Origin: Variovorax gracilis
Lineage (GTDB): Bacteria > Pseudomonadota > Gammaproteobacteria > Burkholderiales > Burkholderiaceae_C
Reading direction: 5' to 3'
NCBI RefSeq assembly: GCF_030317115.1
Contig: NZ_JASZYF010000032.1
Coordinates: 1 to 63,661, forward strand
Length of the DNA stretch: 63,661 nucleotides
Part shown: positions 8,398 through 16,418 of the stretch, one piece after another
Layout of the letters: every line of letters begins with the position of its first letter
Numbering within the stretch: the stretch's first letter is position 1
Notes under the pieces: generated by a model
Databases searched by the model: none
What the model saw: the letters and a program-made list of their open reading frames with translations, nothing else
Told to the model about the DNA's origin: nothing
Made by a program: the position numbers and the translations under genes

Positions 8398-9522
8398 CTA
8401 TGGAAGCGTCCTGCGCGGAAGCTTGATGGTGAACACGCACCCGGTGCCAGGCACGTCTTGCACGGTCAAAAGCCCAGCGTCCGCCTCGACATTACGCCGA
8501 GCGATGGAAAGACCAAGCCCCAACCCGCTCTTGTCGTCACCGACCTGCTTGAAGGGTCGAAAGATGCTTGCGGTAGCTCCTGATGGAAGACCTCCGCAGT
8601 TGTCCTTGACATCGACCAGAACATGATCCCCCTCGGCGTAAGCGCTTAGCGTAACTTCCGAGCCAGGGTGGGTGAATTTGAATGCGTTCTGGAGCAGGTT
8701 CACCAAAGCCGCTAAGAGAAGCTCCCGATCCCCAGAGATTCCCAGTGCGACGTCCACATCTGGAACCGTAAAAGTGCAGTTCTTGACGCTCGCGTCGAGC
8801 GAAGCGGCATTCTTGGCGTCTGCCACAAACAATGAGAGCGAAAAAGCCTCCGCGTTCGGCGTTGCAACTGCGCCTCTGACCTGCGATAGCGACATGTCGA
8901 GCAAGGCGGCCAGAGAAGCCAGACTCCTTTTCAAGACGCCGCCGGTCGCACCACCGATTGGAACTTTCCCCGATTCCAGTGCCGAAAACGCAAGCGTTGC
9001 GGTGTGCAGGTAATTTCGGAACTCGTGAACCAGGACGCCGAGACGTTCGTTCTCATCTGAGGACTGCTGCAAAGCGACGCTCGCGTCACGCCAGACGCCG
9101 AACTCGGTAACCGCATCGGCAATGGCGTTGTCGAGACAACGATTCAAGGTGCGGAATTCATCAACGGAGAATGGCGCATCGCGCTCGACCGCAAGGTCTG
9201 TAATGGCTTGGCAAAGGTCACCGTAGTCGTGCACCACCTGGTCTACGGTATAGCCAAGTCCTAGAAGCTCCTTCCCGTGCGCCGCGGCGCTCAGGCCCAT
9301 TTCGGACAACGCGGAATCACCACCAGCGGCACCGGAGATCCTGAAGCTCTCGTCAATTTCGCCGTTCTCCTGCGCTTCCAGCGTTCTCATCAATTGATCC
9401 AGGAAGATCGGAACGCCGTTGGCAAGCTGCTCTGCTGTCGCGGCCCGCCTTGGTCGCTGCGCGACCTTCTCCTTGCACCGCGCAATCAACTCTTCCCGGT
9501 TGTTGGATAGGAATCGATGCAT
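8398..9522 (-). CDS. Soluble sensor histidine kinase (copy 2)
   Basis: A 374-aa paralog of the kinase at 480-1613, collinear throughout and roughly three quarters identical by eye. H-box: VLVHEFRNYLHTA, with Phe replacing Leu after His-Glu. N-box: LVNLLQNAFKFTH. The ATP-lid residues (DNCGGLPSG, GLGLGLSIARR) are intact, and no membrane segment is present. GGAGG lies 5 nt before the ATG at 9522, which I prefer over the ATG at 9627; both copies then start at MHRFL. No response regulator is adjacent, so it is an orphan kinase. Divergence is spread over the whole length, which indicates an old duplication with both copies kept functional. Confidence 0.87.
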   Translation of the reverse strand: MHRFLSNNREELIARCKEKVAQRPRRAATAEQLANGVPIFLDQLMRTLEAQENGEIDESFRISGAAGGDSALSEMGLSAAAHGKELLGLGYTVDQVVHDYGDLCQAITDLAVERDAPFSVDEFRTLNRCLDNAIADAVTEFGVWRDASVALQQSSDENERLGVLVHEFRNYLHTATLAFSALESGKVPIGGATGGVLKRSLASLAALLDMSLSQVRGAVATPNAEAFSLSLFVADAKNAASLDASVKNCTFTVPDVDVALGISGDRELLLAALVNLLQNAFKFTHPGSEVTLSAYAEGDHVLVDVKDNCGGLPSGATASIFRPFKQVGDDKSGLGLGLSIARRNVEADAGLLTVQDVPGTGCVFTIKLPRRTLP

Positions 9523-9645
9523 GTGGTCCTCCGACGCTGCCCCGGTCCGAGCTGGGTGGGCAAAACTCGTGTTCACGAAACCTGGCAGTCCACCACATTT
9601 CGCGTTGTTCGCTACCGAACGTAACACGGTCGGAGAATCTAGTTA

Positions 9646-9682
9646 AGGGGCGGACGATCGATTTCCTGATCGTAAGACCCCT
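9646..9682. promoter_or_regulatory. Imperfect palindrome upstream of kinase copy 2
   Basis: The inner arms ACGATC (9654-9659) and GATCGT (9668-9673) are perfect, and the outer arms AGGGG and CCCCT also pair. The site is about 125-160 bp upstream of the kinase start. It could be an operator; no regulator is assigned. Confidence 0.3.
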
Positions 9683-9877
9683 GGAAAGGAAGATAAGTTC
9701 TGCAGATCCCGCGTCGGCATGGGTGAAGAGCCGGCCAAGGACACTGACCGGATGACCCTTAGAAAGACTCCCGGCCGGCTGCCCGCCAGCGCGCGACCCC
9801 ATCTAGAGTTTTTAAAGGCCTGCTCCTCAGCCAAGCGCGCGGCCTAAAAAAAAGCGCAGCGAAGCGACTGACTGGTC

Positions 9878-9994
9878 TGGCCGCGAGTATCAATTCGCGG
9901 CCGTGCATGACAGCTGACCTTCGGCGTGATCGCCCGGTTAGCCAACCACCGCTCTAGGCGAGCTTGGCGAACAGGCAGTCCCGGCCATGAGCAT
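9878..9994 (-). repeat. ~110-bp intergenic repeat, copy 2 (inverted)
   Basis: Read on the minus strand, this matches 5991-6104 (see that entry). The end of this copy contains GGCCGCGA-N8-TCGCGGCC, a perfect 8-bp hairpin, which is degraded in copy 1. Confidence 0.75.
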
Positions 9995-10150
9995 CTAAAA
10001 CTCATGACTGCTTCAGGGCGACATCCTGACGTTGCCTCTCGCGCGCGGATAGCGATACGGCCTGTGCGATCCACTCCAAGATGGCTAGATCGGCAGCGGT
10101 GGCCGCGACCGTCAGCGCGCTCATGCAAATGTTCCCTTCGACTGTGGCAA

Positions 10151-11002
10151 TCAGATGATCATGCCGCCGTTGGGGCTGATCACCTGCCCGACCAGGTAGT
10201 GTTCGTCCGAGGCAAGGTACACCGCGAGCGACGCGTATTCCTCAGGCCGGCCGACTCGCCCGAGCGGGATCAACTGGTTCACGCGGTTCCTCTGCTCTTC
10301 GCTGGCACGCGCGAGATAGTCCTCCAACGGCGGCGTCAGGATGCCGCCGCAGGCGATGGCATTCACGTAGATGTTGGCGCCGGCGACATCCAGCGCGCTG
10401 GTCTTGGTCAGGCTGATGACGCCGGCCTTGGTCGCCGAGTAGCCGGGGCTGTGCGTGCTGCCAGCGCCCAGCCCGGCGATCGAGGCGATATTGATGATCT
10501 TGCCCGAGCGCCGTGGCTCCATGAGACGCAGCGCTGCGCGGGTGCAAAAAAACACGCCGTGCATGTTGACTCCCCACCATTTGAGCCAGTCGTCGTCGGA
10601 CAGCGAAGACACGATGCCCAGCGACTGGCGCGGCATCGGCGTCGTCACGTATTGCTGGTGCAGGTTGCGCCGTGTCTCCTCGGCGGGCGCATTGGGCACG
10701 CGCGCGGCGTTGTTGACCAGGATGTCGACCGTGCCGAAGCGCTGCACAGCCTGCGTGAACATCGCGTCGACGGCGGCGCTATCGGAGACATCGCAGCGCA
10801 GCGCGAGGCATTGCACACCCTGTGCCTCGAGCCGAGACTGCGTGTGTTGCAGCGCCCCCTGGTCGATGTTGCACAGCACGAGATGCGCGCCCTCGTCGGC
10901 CATCGCCTCTGCAATCACGCCGCCCAGGCCAGGGCCGGCGCCGGTGACCAGGGCGACCTTGCCGGCCAGGCGGGCCGCACGCAGTCTCTTCTCTTCATTC
11001 AT
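10151..11002 (-). CDS. Short-chain dehydrogenase/reductase (SDR)
   Basis: A 283-aa classical SDR that should oxidise or reduce a hydroxy/keto group using NAD(P). The cofactor motif is TGAGPGLGG near the N-terminus. NNAA follows beta-4, Ser (IASIAG) and YSATK are the catalytic residues, and the C-terminal GQVISPNGGMII is typical. An Asp-like residue after beta-2 is not obvious (VLCNID), so NAD use is only probable. An ATG 12 nt upstream (11014) lacks a ribosome binding site; the ATG at 11002 has AGG 6 nt before it. It is the last gene of the acyl-CoA dehydrogenase - quinone reductase - BKACE - SDR operon and could act on a beta-hydroxy or beta-keto acyl intermediate. Confidence 0.88.
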   Translation of the reverse strand: MNEEKRLRAARLAGKVALVTGAGPGLGGVIAEAMADEGAHLVLCNIDQGALQHTQSRLEAQGVQCLALRCDVSDSAAVDAMFTQAVQRFGTVDILVNNAARVPNAPAEETRRNLHQQYVTTPMPRQSLGIVSSLSDDDWLKWWGVNMHGVFFCTRAALRLMEPRRSGKIINIASIAGLGAGSTHSPGYSATKAGVISLTKTSALDVAGANIYVNAIACGGILTPPLEDYLARASEEQRNRVNQLIPLGRVGRPEEYASLAVYLASDEHYLVGQVISPNGGMII

Positions 11003-11044
11003 CTGGTGCCTCATGAGTAAGCAAGGCCAGTCGCGCGGGCCAAC

Positions 11045-11977
11045 TCAGAACCCGACGTTCTCGGCGCCCTTGAGCGAAAGAATCTCGCGCGCCTGCGCCG
11101 GCGTCGCGACCTGCAGGCCAAGCCCTTCCAGGATCTCGCGGACCTTGCGCACCTGCTGCGCGTTCGACTCGGCCAGCTTTCCTGGAGCGATCCACAGGCT
11201 GTCTTCCAGCCCGACGCGCACATTTCCCCCCATCGACGCAGCCATGGCCGCCACCTTCATCTGATTGCGGCCCGCGCCGAGCACCGACCATCGGAAGTCG
11301 TTGCCGAAAAGGCGGTCCGCGGTGCGCTTCATGTGCATGACGTCGTCCGGATGTGCGCCGATGCCGCCCAGGATGCCGAACACGGTCTGGACAAAGAAGG
11401 GCGGCTTGACGAGCCCGCGATCGATGAAGTGGGCCAGGTTGTAGAGGTGCGAGGTGTCGTAGCACTCGAACTCGAAGCGCGTGCCGCTGGCCGACAGTTC
11501 CCGCAGCGAGGTTTCGATGTCACCGTAGGTGTTGCGGAAGACCAGGTCCTTGCTGCCCTCCAGGTACGACCGCTCCCAGTCGTGCTTGAATTCCTTGAAG
11601 CGATCCAGCATCGGGAACAAGCCGAACCCCATCGAACCCATGTTCATCGAGGCGACCTCGGGCTGCAACTCGGTCGCGGGTCGGATGCGTTCTTGCACCG
11701 ACATGTAAGGCGAGCCGCCGGTAGTCAGGTTGACCACCGCATCGCATTCGCCCTTGATGCGCCCCAGAAAGGGCGTGAAAGCCTCAGGACGCTGGTCCGG
11801 TCTACCGGTCACCGGGTCGCGGGCATGCAGATGGATGATGGCGGCGCCTGCCCTCGCCGCCGCGATCGAAGACTCCGCGATCTCTTCTGGCGTCACCGGC
11901 AGGTGCGGCGACATCGAGGGCGTGTGGATCGCGCCGGTGATGGCGCAGCTGATGATGACGACATTCTGTTGGTACAT
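11045..11977 (-). CDS. BKACE-family beta-keto acid cleavage enzyme (copy 1)
   Basis: A 310-aa member of the DUF849/BKACE family. These Zn-dependent TIM-barrel enzymes condense a beta-keto acid with acetyl-CoA to give acetoacetate and a new acyl-CoA. The metal-binding IHLHARDP (His-x-His) is at about residue 45. VNLTTGGSPYMS and VGLEDSLWI near the C-terminus are family signatures. AGGAG lies 6 nt before the ATG at 11977; the longer frame from 12043 has no signal. The neighbours (SDR, acyl-CoA dehydrogenase) and the divergent GlxA-type regulator fit a catabolic operon for a beta-keto or carnitine-like compound. BKACE substrate cannot be read reliably from sequence. Confidence 0.9.
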   Translation of the reverse strand: MYQQNVVIISCAITGAIHTPSMSPHLPVTPEEIAESSIAAARAGAAIIHLHARDPVTGRPDQRPEAFTPFLGRIKGECDAVVNLTTGGSPYMSVQERIRPATELQPEVASMNMGSMGFGLFPMLDRFKEFKHDWERSYLEGSKDLVFRNTYGDIETSLRELSASGTRFEFECYDTSHLYNLAHFIDRGLVKPPFFVQTVFGILGGIGAHPDDVMHMKRTADRLFGNDFRWSVLGAGRNQMKVAAMAASMGGNVRVGLEDSLWIAPGKLAESNAQQVRKVREILEGLGLQVATPAQAREILSLKGAENVGF

Positions 11978-12110
11978 GCGTTGCTCCTTTTGGAAGCTTG
12001 ATTGTTCCGCGTCCGTGCAATGCCGATTGACCGGGAGTGACATGCATTTACCTTAGCGGGACATTCCGAGTACCGCCCCCTGTCGAAGACGTCGAGTGCG
12101 CCAGTCAGGA

Positions 12111-12839
12111 TCAGGTCCCCGAGAGGAGCTCTTGGCTACGTCGTGGATACAGGCGCTCGTCGTACTCAGACAGGCTGGGAAACCTGAGCAGGGCCTCTTC
12201 GCAGCTCAGGGACTGCAAGCGCGTGCGCCATGCTTCGAGAACATGCCGCCGCTGGTCGTCGGATACATAGGGGATATGCCAACCGACAACGGGTTCGAGC
12301 ACACTCATGCCGGTGTAGGCGAGCGTGCCTTGCAGGAGATGCCTGAGCATGTCCTTCAACGGCCCGTGGATACCACTCTCGCCGAACATGTGTTCCTGTC
12401 CACCCAGCGTCAGGCTCACGAGTGCACGCTTGCCGCGAAGGCCTCCACGGTCGTAGAAGCGCTTTCCGCCATATACGGTCCCCGAAACCAGCACGCGGTC
12501 GATCCAGCCCTTCAGGATCGCGGGGGTGGAGAACCAGAACACGGGAAAGTTCAGGATGAGCAGGTCGCACCACAGCAGCTTCTCGAGCTCTGCCTGGATG
12601 TCGGCGGCAATCGTGCCCGTCTGCATCCCTTGCCGTTGCTCCAACGCGTAGGCGCAGTAGTCGGGATTGGCCCGCACGCCGAAGTCTTCGGCCGACGCAA
12701 CGGGATTGAACTTCATGGCGTACAGGTCCGAGACCTGCACTTCGTGGCCCTGGTGAAGAAGCTCCTCGAGCGCCACCGACTTCAGTGCGGCACTTAAGGA
12801 CCGGGGCTCGGGGTGAGCGTGAACGACGAAGACCTTCAT
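12111..12839 (-). CDS. NAD(P)H:quinone oxidoreductase-like flavodoxin-fold protein
   Basis: A 242-aa flavoprotein of the NQO/MdaB/KefF type. The N-terminus KVFVVHAHPEPRSL is the flavodoxin-like FMN/FAD-binding loop. NFPVFWFSTPAILKGWIDRV is the characteristic family segment, followed by TLGG and the GPLKDML dimer region. It starts 5 nt after the acyl-CoA dehydrogenase stop, so the two are co-transcribed. The same frame stays open far upstream, antisense-free but in the shadow of the dehydrogenase. The ATG at 12839 gives the standard family N-terminus. It could reoxidise a reduced cofactor or handle a quinone; the direct role in the operon is unclear. Confidence 0.87.
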   Translation of the reverse strand: MKVFVVHAHPEPRSLSAALKSVALEELLHQGHEVQVSDLYAMKFNPVASAEDFGVRANPDYCAYALEQRQGMQTGTIAADIQAELEKLLWCDLLILNFPVFWFSTPAILKGWIDRVLVSGTVYGGKRFYDRGGLRGKRALVSLTLGGQEHMFGESGIHGPLKDMLRHLLQGTLAYTGMSVLEPVVGWHIPYVSDDQRRHVLEAWRTRLQSLSCEEALLRFPSLSEYDERLYPRRSQELLSGT

Positions 12840-12844
12840 GGCAT

Positions 12845-14098
12845 TCAGCCCGTGATGTCCTTGCCGAAGATGGCCCGGGCGATCACGAGCTTCTGGATCT
12901 CGTTGGTGCCCTCGTAGATCTCCGCGATCTTGCAATCGCGATAGATCTCCTCCACGCGGTAGTGCGAGCCGTCGGCTGCCAGCTCGGCCATGAAGCCATA
13001 GCCGCCGAAGATCTGCACGCCATCGCGCGCGAACTCGGCGGCGAGGTTGGTCGCATACCACTTCGCCATGGCCGCTTCGGGCTCCGGAAACGCCTCGCCC
13101 GCATCCATGCGCAGGGCCGCTTTCATGTAGAGGTTGCGTGCATTCTCGATCTCGGTGGCGCGTTCGGCCAGCTTGAACTGCCAGTGCTGGAACTGCGCGA
13201 TCTTCTTGCCGAAGGCCTGCCGCGTCGTTAGGCGCTCGACGCTGTGGTCGAAGGTCGCCTGTGCCATGCCGACGCCGCTCGCGGCGATGCCGATGCGCCC
13301 GTAGGTCAACGTCTGCAATGCGATCTTGAGGCCGCCGCCGACTGCGCCAACGACGTTCTCGGCGGGAACCTGCACGTTGTCGAAGTAGATGTCGGCGGTC
13401 AGCTGGCCGTGATTGCCCATTTTCCGATCGGGCGCGCCGACGCGCACGCCCGGTGAATCCAGGTCGATGACGATCTCGGTCATGCGGCCTTCTTCCGCGC
13501 ACAGCAGCACAACGAAATCGGCGACCGGCGCGTTCGTGATGAAGCGCTTGCGGCCATTGACCACATAGCCACCGCCCTCGCGGTTCGCGAAGGTCTGCAT
13601 CGTCTTGATGCTCAGATCCGTGCTGGCATCGGGCTCGGTGGTGGCGAAGCTGCCGATCTTCTCGCCAGCCAGCAGCGGGGCGAGGTAGCGCTGCTGCAGC
13701 GCAGGCGATGCGTGTTCCAGCGCATGGCCGGCCAGGATGCAATGCACGTCGACCAGGGCCGCGACAGAGTTCGAGTAGTAGGCCAGTTCCTCGATGAGCG
13801 CGGCCGTGGCGCAGGCCGGGTACTTCAGCCCGCGTCCGCCCACCTCGGCCGCGAAGGGAATGCGGAACAGGCCCGCATCGGCCATCTTGCGAAACAGCTC
13901 GCGCGGGAAATTCTCGACCGACTCCTCGCGGTGCCCGATCTCCCACGCCACCGGCGCGACGTGCTGGTCGGCGAAGCGGCGAACTTCCTCGCGGATGGCC
14001 AGCGTTTCCGCGGGCGTCAGCAGGTCGTGATAGAGCTTCGGTTGATGGCGCTCGGGCGCCTGCTGTGTCAGTGCAACGGTGTTGTCTCTGGCGTTCAT
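12845..14098 (-). CDS. Acyl-CoA dehydrogenase
   Basis: A 417-aa FAD enzyme that introduces an alpha-beta double bond into an acyl-CoA. The N-terminal helical domain, the middle beta domain (GSFATTEPDASTDL, NGRKRFITNA) and the C-terminal four-helix domain (TYGRIGIAASGVGMAQATFD, RQAFGKKIAQFQ) are all present and full length. The C-terminal IYEGTNEIQKLVIAR has the Glu found in the glutaryl/isobutyryl-type members. It is the first gene of the operon. The 124-bp gap to the divergent AraC/GlxA regulator contains direct repeats that could be its operator. The acyl substrate is unknown. Confidence 0.93.
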   Translation of the reverse strand: MNARDNTVALTQQAPERHQPKLYHDLLTPAETLAIREEVRRFADQHVAPVAWEIGHREESVENFPRELFRKMADAGLFRIPFAAEVGGRGLKYPACATAALIEELAYYSNSVAALVDVHCILAGHALEHASPALQQRYLAPLLAGEKIGSFATTEPDASTDLSIKTMQTFANREGGGYVVNGRKRFITNAPVADFVVLLCAEEGRMTEIVIDLDSPGVRVGAPDRKMGNHGQLTADIYFDNVQVPAENVVGAVGGGLKIALQTLTYGRIGIAASGVGMAQATFDHSVERLTTRQAFGKKIAQFQHWQFKLAERATEIENARNLYMKAALRMDAGEAFPEPEAAMAKWYATNLAAEFARDGVQIFGGYGFMAELAADGSHYRVEEIYRDCKIAEIYEGTNEIQKLVIARAIFGKDITG

Positions 14099-14185
14099 GT
14101 CTCGTGTTTCCTGTGGGGGGTGGTGGGCGCTGCCGGCCCGTTGATGTGAGACGAGTCTAGGTTTCGGGGCTTCCGCGGTACATTG

Positions 14186-14212
14186 GCGAAATTGACGTTT
14201 TCAATGCGAAAT
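14186..14212. promoter_or_regulatory. Direct repeats, candidate AraC/GlxA operator
   Basis: GCGAAAT occurs at 14186-14192 and 14206-14212, 20 bp apart (two helical turns). It lies in the gap between the acyl-CoA dehydrogenase operon and the divergent AraC-type regulator. Tandem half-sites at this spacing are typical of AraC-family sites. It sits just before the regulator start codon, so autorepression is possible. Confidence 0.4.
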
Positions 14213-14222
14213 CGGACAACCC

Positions 14223-15221
14223 ATGCCTCGTGCCGCAATCCTTGCCTTTGACGGCTGCTATGCCTCCAGCCTTGGCGGGTTCGCCGACATCCTGCAGGTG
14301 GCGAATTCGCATTTGCGCAGGCAGCAGGGTGCTTCCGCGGCGCTCTTTGAGTGGCGCTTCGTGTCGCTGACGGGCGAACCCGTCGCAGCAAGCAATGGCC
14401 TGCAACTGCAGACACACAAGGTCGGCGCGCGCGAACATTTCGACCTCGTCTTCATACCGAGCCTGCACTACGCCGGCCACTCGAAGTTCGACCAGTTGCT
14501 CAAGGGTCAGTCCGCCGTGTGCGCGTGGCTCACATCGCAGTGGCGTCGCGGCGCCTGGCTCGCGGCCAACTGTACGGGCACCTTCATCCTGGCTCAGACA
14601 GGTCTCCTGGACGGGCGCATCGCCACGACGACCTGGTGGTTGGAACGGCAGTTCCGCACGCGCTTTCCGCGTGTCGATCTGCAATTGCGACCCGTGCTCA
14701 CGGAAGTCGATCGCCTGCTCTGCGCCGGCGCCTCGGCGTCTTACCTGCTGCAGGCGGTTCGAGTAGTCGAACGATTCTCCGGCCCGGCGATCGCGTCGCA
14801 ATGCGCCAAGAGCATGCTCATCGACGTCAGCCAGACGACCCAGACGCCCTACCTGCCCTTGCTCGCGGACATCAGCCACACCGACGCGGTGGTTCATCGC
14901 GCGCAGCACTGGTTGCAATCGAACATGGCCCGAGCCGTGCGCATTTCCGAGCTTGCTGCCGAGTTGGCCGTGAGCGAAAGAACGTTGGTCCGACGCTTCG
15001 GCGCCGTCCTCGATCAGTCCCCGCTGACCTACTTGCAACACCTGCGTATCGACTCCGCTCGTGCCCTCCTGGAAGCCAGCGATCTCGGCGTCGATCAGAT
15101 CGCGTCACAGGTGGGCTACAACGACCCCAGTTCCTTTTCGCGGCTGTTTCGCGAGCGCATGGGACTGAGCCCGGGCGCCTATCGAAGTCGATACCAGTCC
15201 ATGGGTGTCGAGTCCCCCTAG
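14223..15221 (+). CDS. GlxA-type AraC-family transcriptional regulator
   Basis: A 332-aa protein with an N-terminal DJ-1/PfpI-like domain (about residues 1-190: PRAAILAFDGCYASSLGGFADIL, with the nucleophile-elbow-like AANCTGTFIL). A C-terminal AraC domain with two helix-turn-helix motifs follows (VRISELAAELAVSERTLVRR and QIASQVGYNDPSSFSRLFRE). This architecture includes carnitine and glycine-betaine catabolism regulators such as CdhR and GbdR. It is divergent from the operon encoding BKACE, which in the carnitine pathway cleaves dehydrocarnitine. A related inducer is therefore a reasonable guess but unproven. Confidence 0.9.
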   Translation: MPRAAILAFDGCYASSLGGFADILQVANSHLRRQQGASAALFEWRFVSLTGEPVAASNGLQLQTHKVGAREHFDLVFIPSLHYAGHSKFDQLLKGQSAVCAWLTSQWRRGAWLAANCTGTFILAQTGLLDGRIATTTWWLERQFRTRFPRVDLQLRPVLTEVDRLLCAGASASYLLQAVRVVERFSGPAIASQCAKSMLIDVSQTTQTPYLPLLADISHTDAVVHRAQHWLQSNMARAVRISELAAELAVSERTLVRRFGAVLDQSPLTYLQHLRIDSARALLEASDLGVDQIASQVGYNDPSSFSRLFRERMGLSPGAYRSRYQSMGVESP

Positions 15222-15441
15222 ACCTCAAACGCAGCGCCGCAGCTTCGACAAGTCAACTGCGGATGGGATCGCTTCAAGGCGGGCATTCGTGCTTTCCCGC
15301 ACTTTCCCGGATTGATAAATGGATGTCTCCGTCCGTCAATTGCGAACACCCGTCGGCATTGCAAACTTCTCCCTTGTTGAACGCCGAAAGCCAGGTGACG
15401 CGTGCTGATTCCTCCGCTGATATTGACGCGAGGTATGGCGC

Positions 15442-16400
15442 ATGAAACTTCGTGATTTGCCGATGACAATACGACGTGATCGGGTGCGCTGGGCGTCGCT
15501 CGCGGTGGCATGCATCGCCGTCGCGGATCCTTGGCGCATGGCTGCTGCAGCGCTCGATTCCGCGCCACATCGTGCTCGCGTCCGGCCTGCAAGACGGCAA
15601 GTACCACCAGTACGCGCGGCGCTACAAAGAGATTGTGGCGCGCGAGCGCGTGACGGTTGAGGAGCGCATGACGGGCGGCGCGGAAGAGAACGCGCGCTTG
15701 CTGCAAGACCCACATTCCGGCGTCGACGTGGCGTTCATGCACGGTGGTTATGCTCGCCGCGCTGTACTACGAGCCGCTGTGGATCTTCTATCGCGACAGT
15801 GTCGTGCACGCAGTTTGATGAACTTCGCTATAAGCGGCTCGCCGTGGGCTCATCGAGTAGCGGTATGCGCGCGTTCATGGAACCGCTGCTCGCCGCGAAC
15901 GGCATCACCAGTTTCAACACTGAACTGGTGCCCTTGACCAACCTGCCCGCCCTGCGCGCGTTGCAAGCTGGACAGGTCGATGCCGCGTTCCTGATCGGTC
16001 CTGTGCCGTTTCCGGCGATCTTTCAGGCCCTGCACGACCCTGACTTGAAACTGTTGAGCCTGCACGCGCGGAAGCCTATCAGCGCAATTGAACAACACAT
16101 TCCCGTGACTGACGTCAAGTTGATCGGAACCAGGGCGATGTTGGTTTCGCGCGAAGGGTTGTCGCCGCCAATCGTCAACCTGCTCCTCGAAGCACCGGCG
16201 CGTTGCCGATCCGGCAATGGCTGGAAGACTTGGGCCGGATCGAGCAGGCCGCCGCGCGAGGCCGCACCCCTGTGAGCTACGCCAGCGAAGCCTTTACGCT
16301 ACGCGAGCACATTGGTCTGGTTCGCCAGCAAGTGGCCGCAAAGGCGCAAGGCGCGAGCGCCGGTGCGGGTGGGGGCAACGAGATGTCGGGGCCGCACTGA
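15442..16400 (+). pseudogene. Decayed TAXI-family TRAP transporter solute-binding protein
   Basis: Pieces of one protein appear in order but in different frames. An N-terminal anchor (KLRDLPMTIRRDRVRW) is followed by HIVLASGLQDGKYHQYARRY and LLQDPHSGVDVAFMHGG. A LYYEPLWIFYRD segment lies in a third frame around 15755-15790. FDELRYKRLAVGSSSSGMRA through LVSREGLSPPIVNLL comes next, then, after another shift, IRQWLEDLGRIEQAAARG. Intact members are about 450 aa with a C-terminal membrane anchor. Here the anchor and part of the binding domain are missing, so deletions accompany the frameshifts and the gene is dead. No TRAP permease gene is near. Confidence 0.8.
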
Positions 16401-16418
16401 GTGCAAGACAGCGAACTC

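Larger units (their letters stand above)
9523..10150. other. Intergenic region upstream of kinase copy 2
   Basis: About 630 bases without a gene. It holds an imperfect palindrome (9646-9682), probably near the kinase promoter, and the second copy of the ~110-bp repeat (9878-9994). The part at 9995-10150, after the SDR stop, shows nothing further. Confidence 0.55.

Noticed and set aside
12842..13946. Apparent long N-terminal extension of the quinone reductase frame
   Set aside because: It lies out of frame inside the acyl-CoA dehydrogenase gene; the flavodoxin-like protein begins cleanly at MKVFVVHAHPE.
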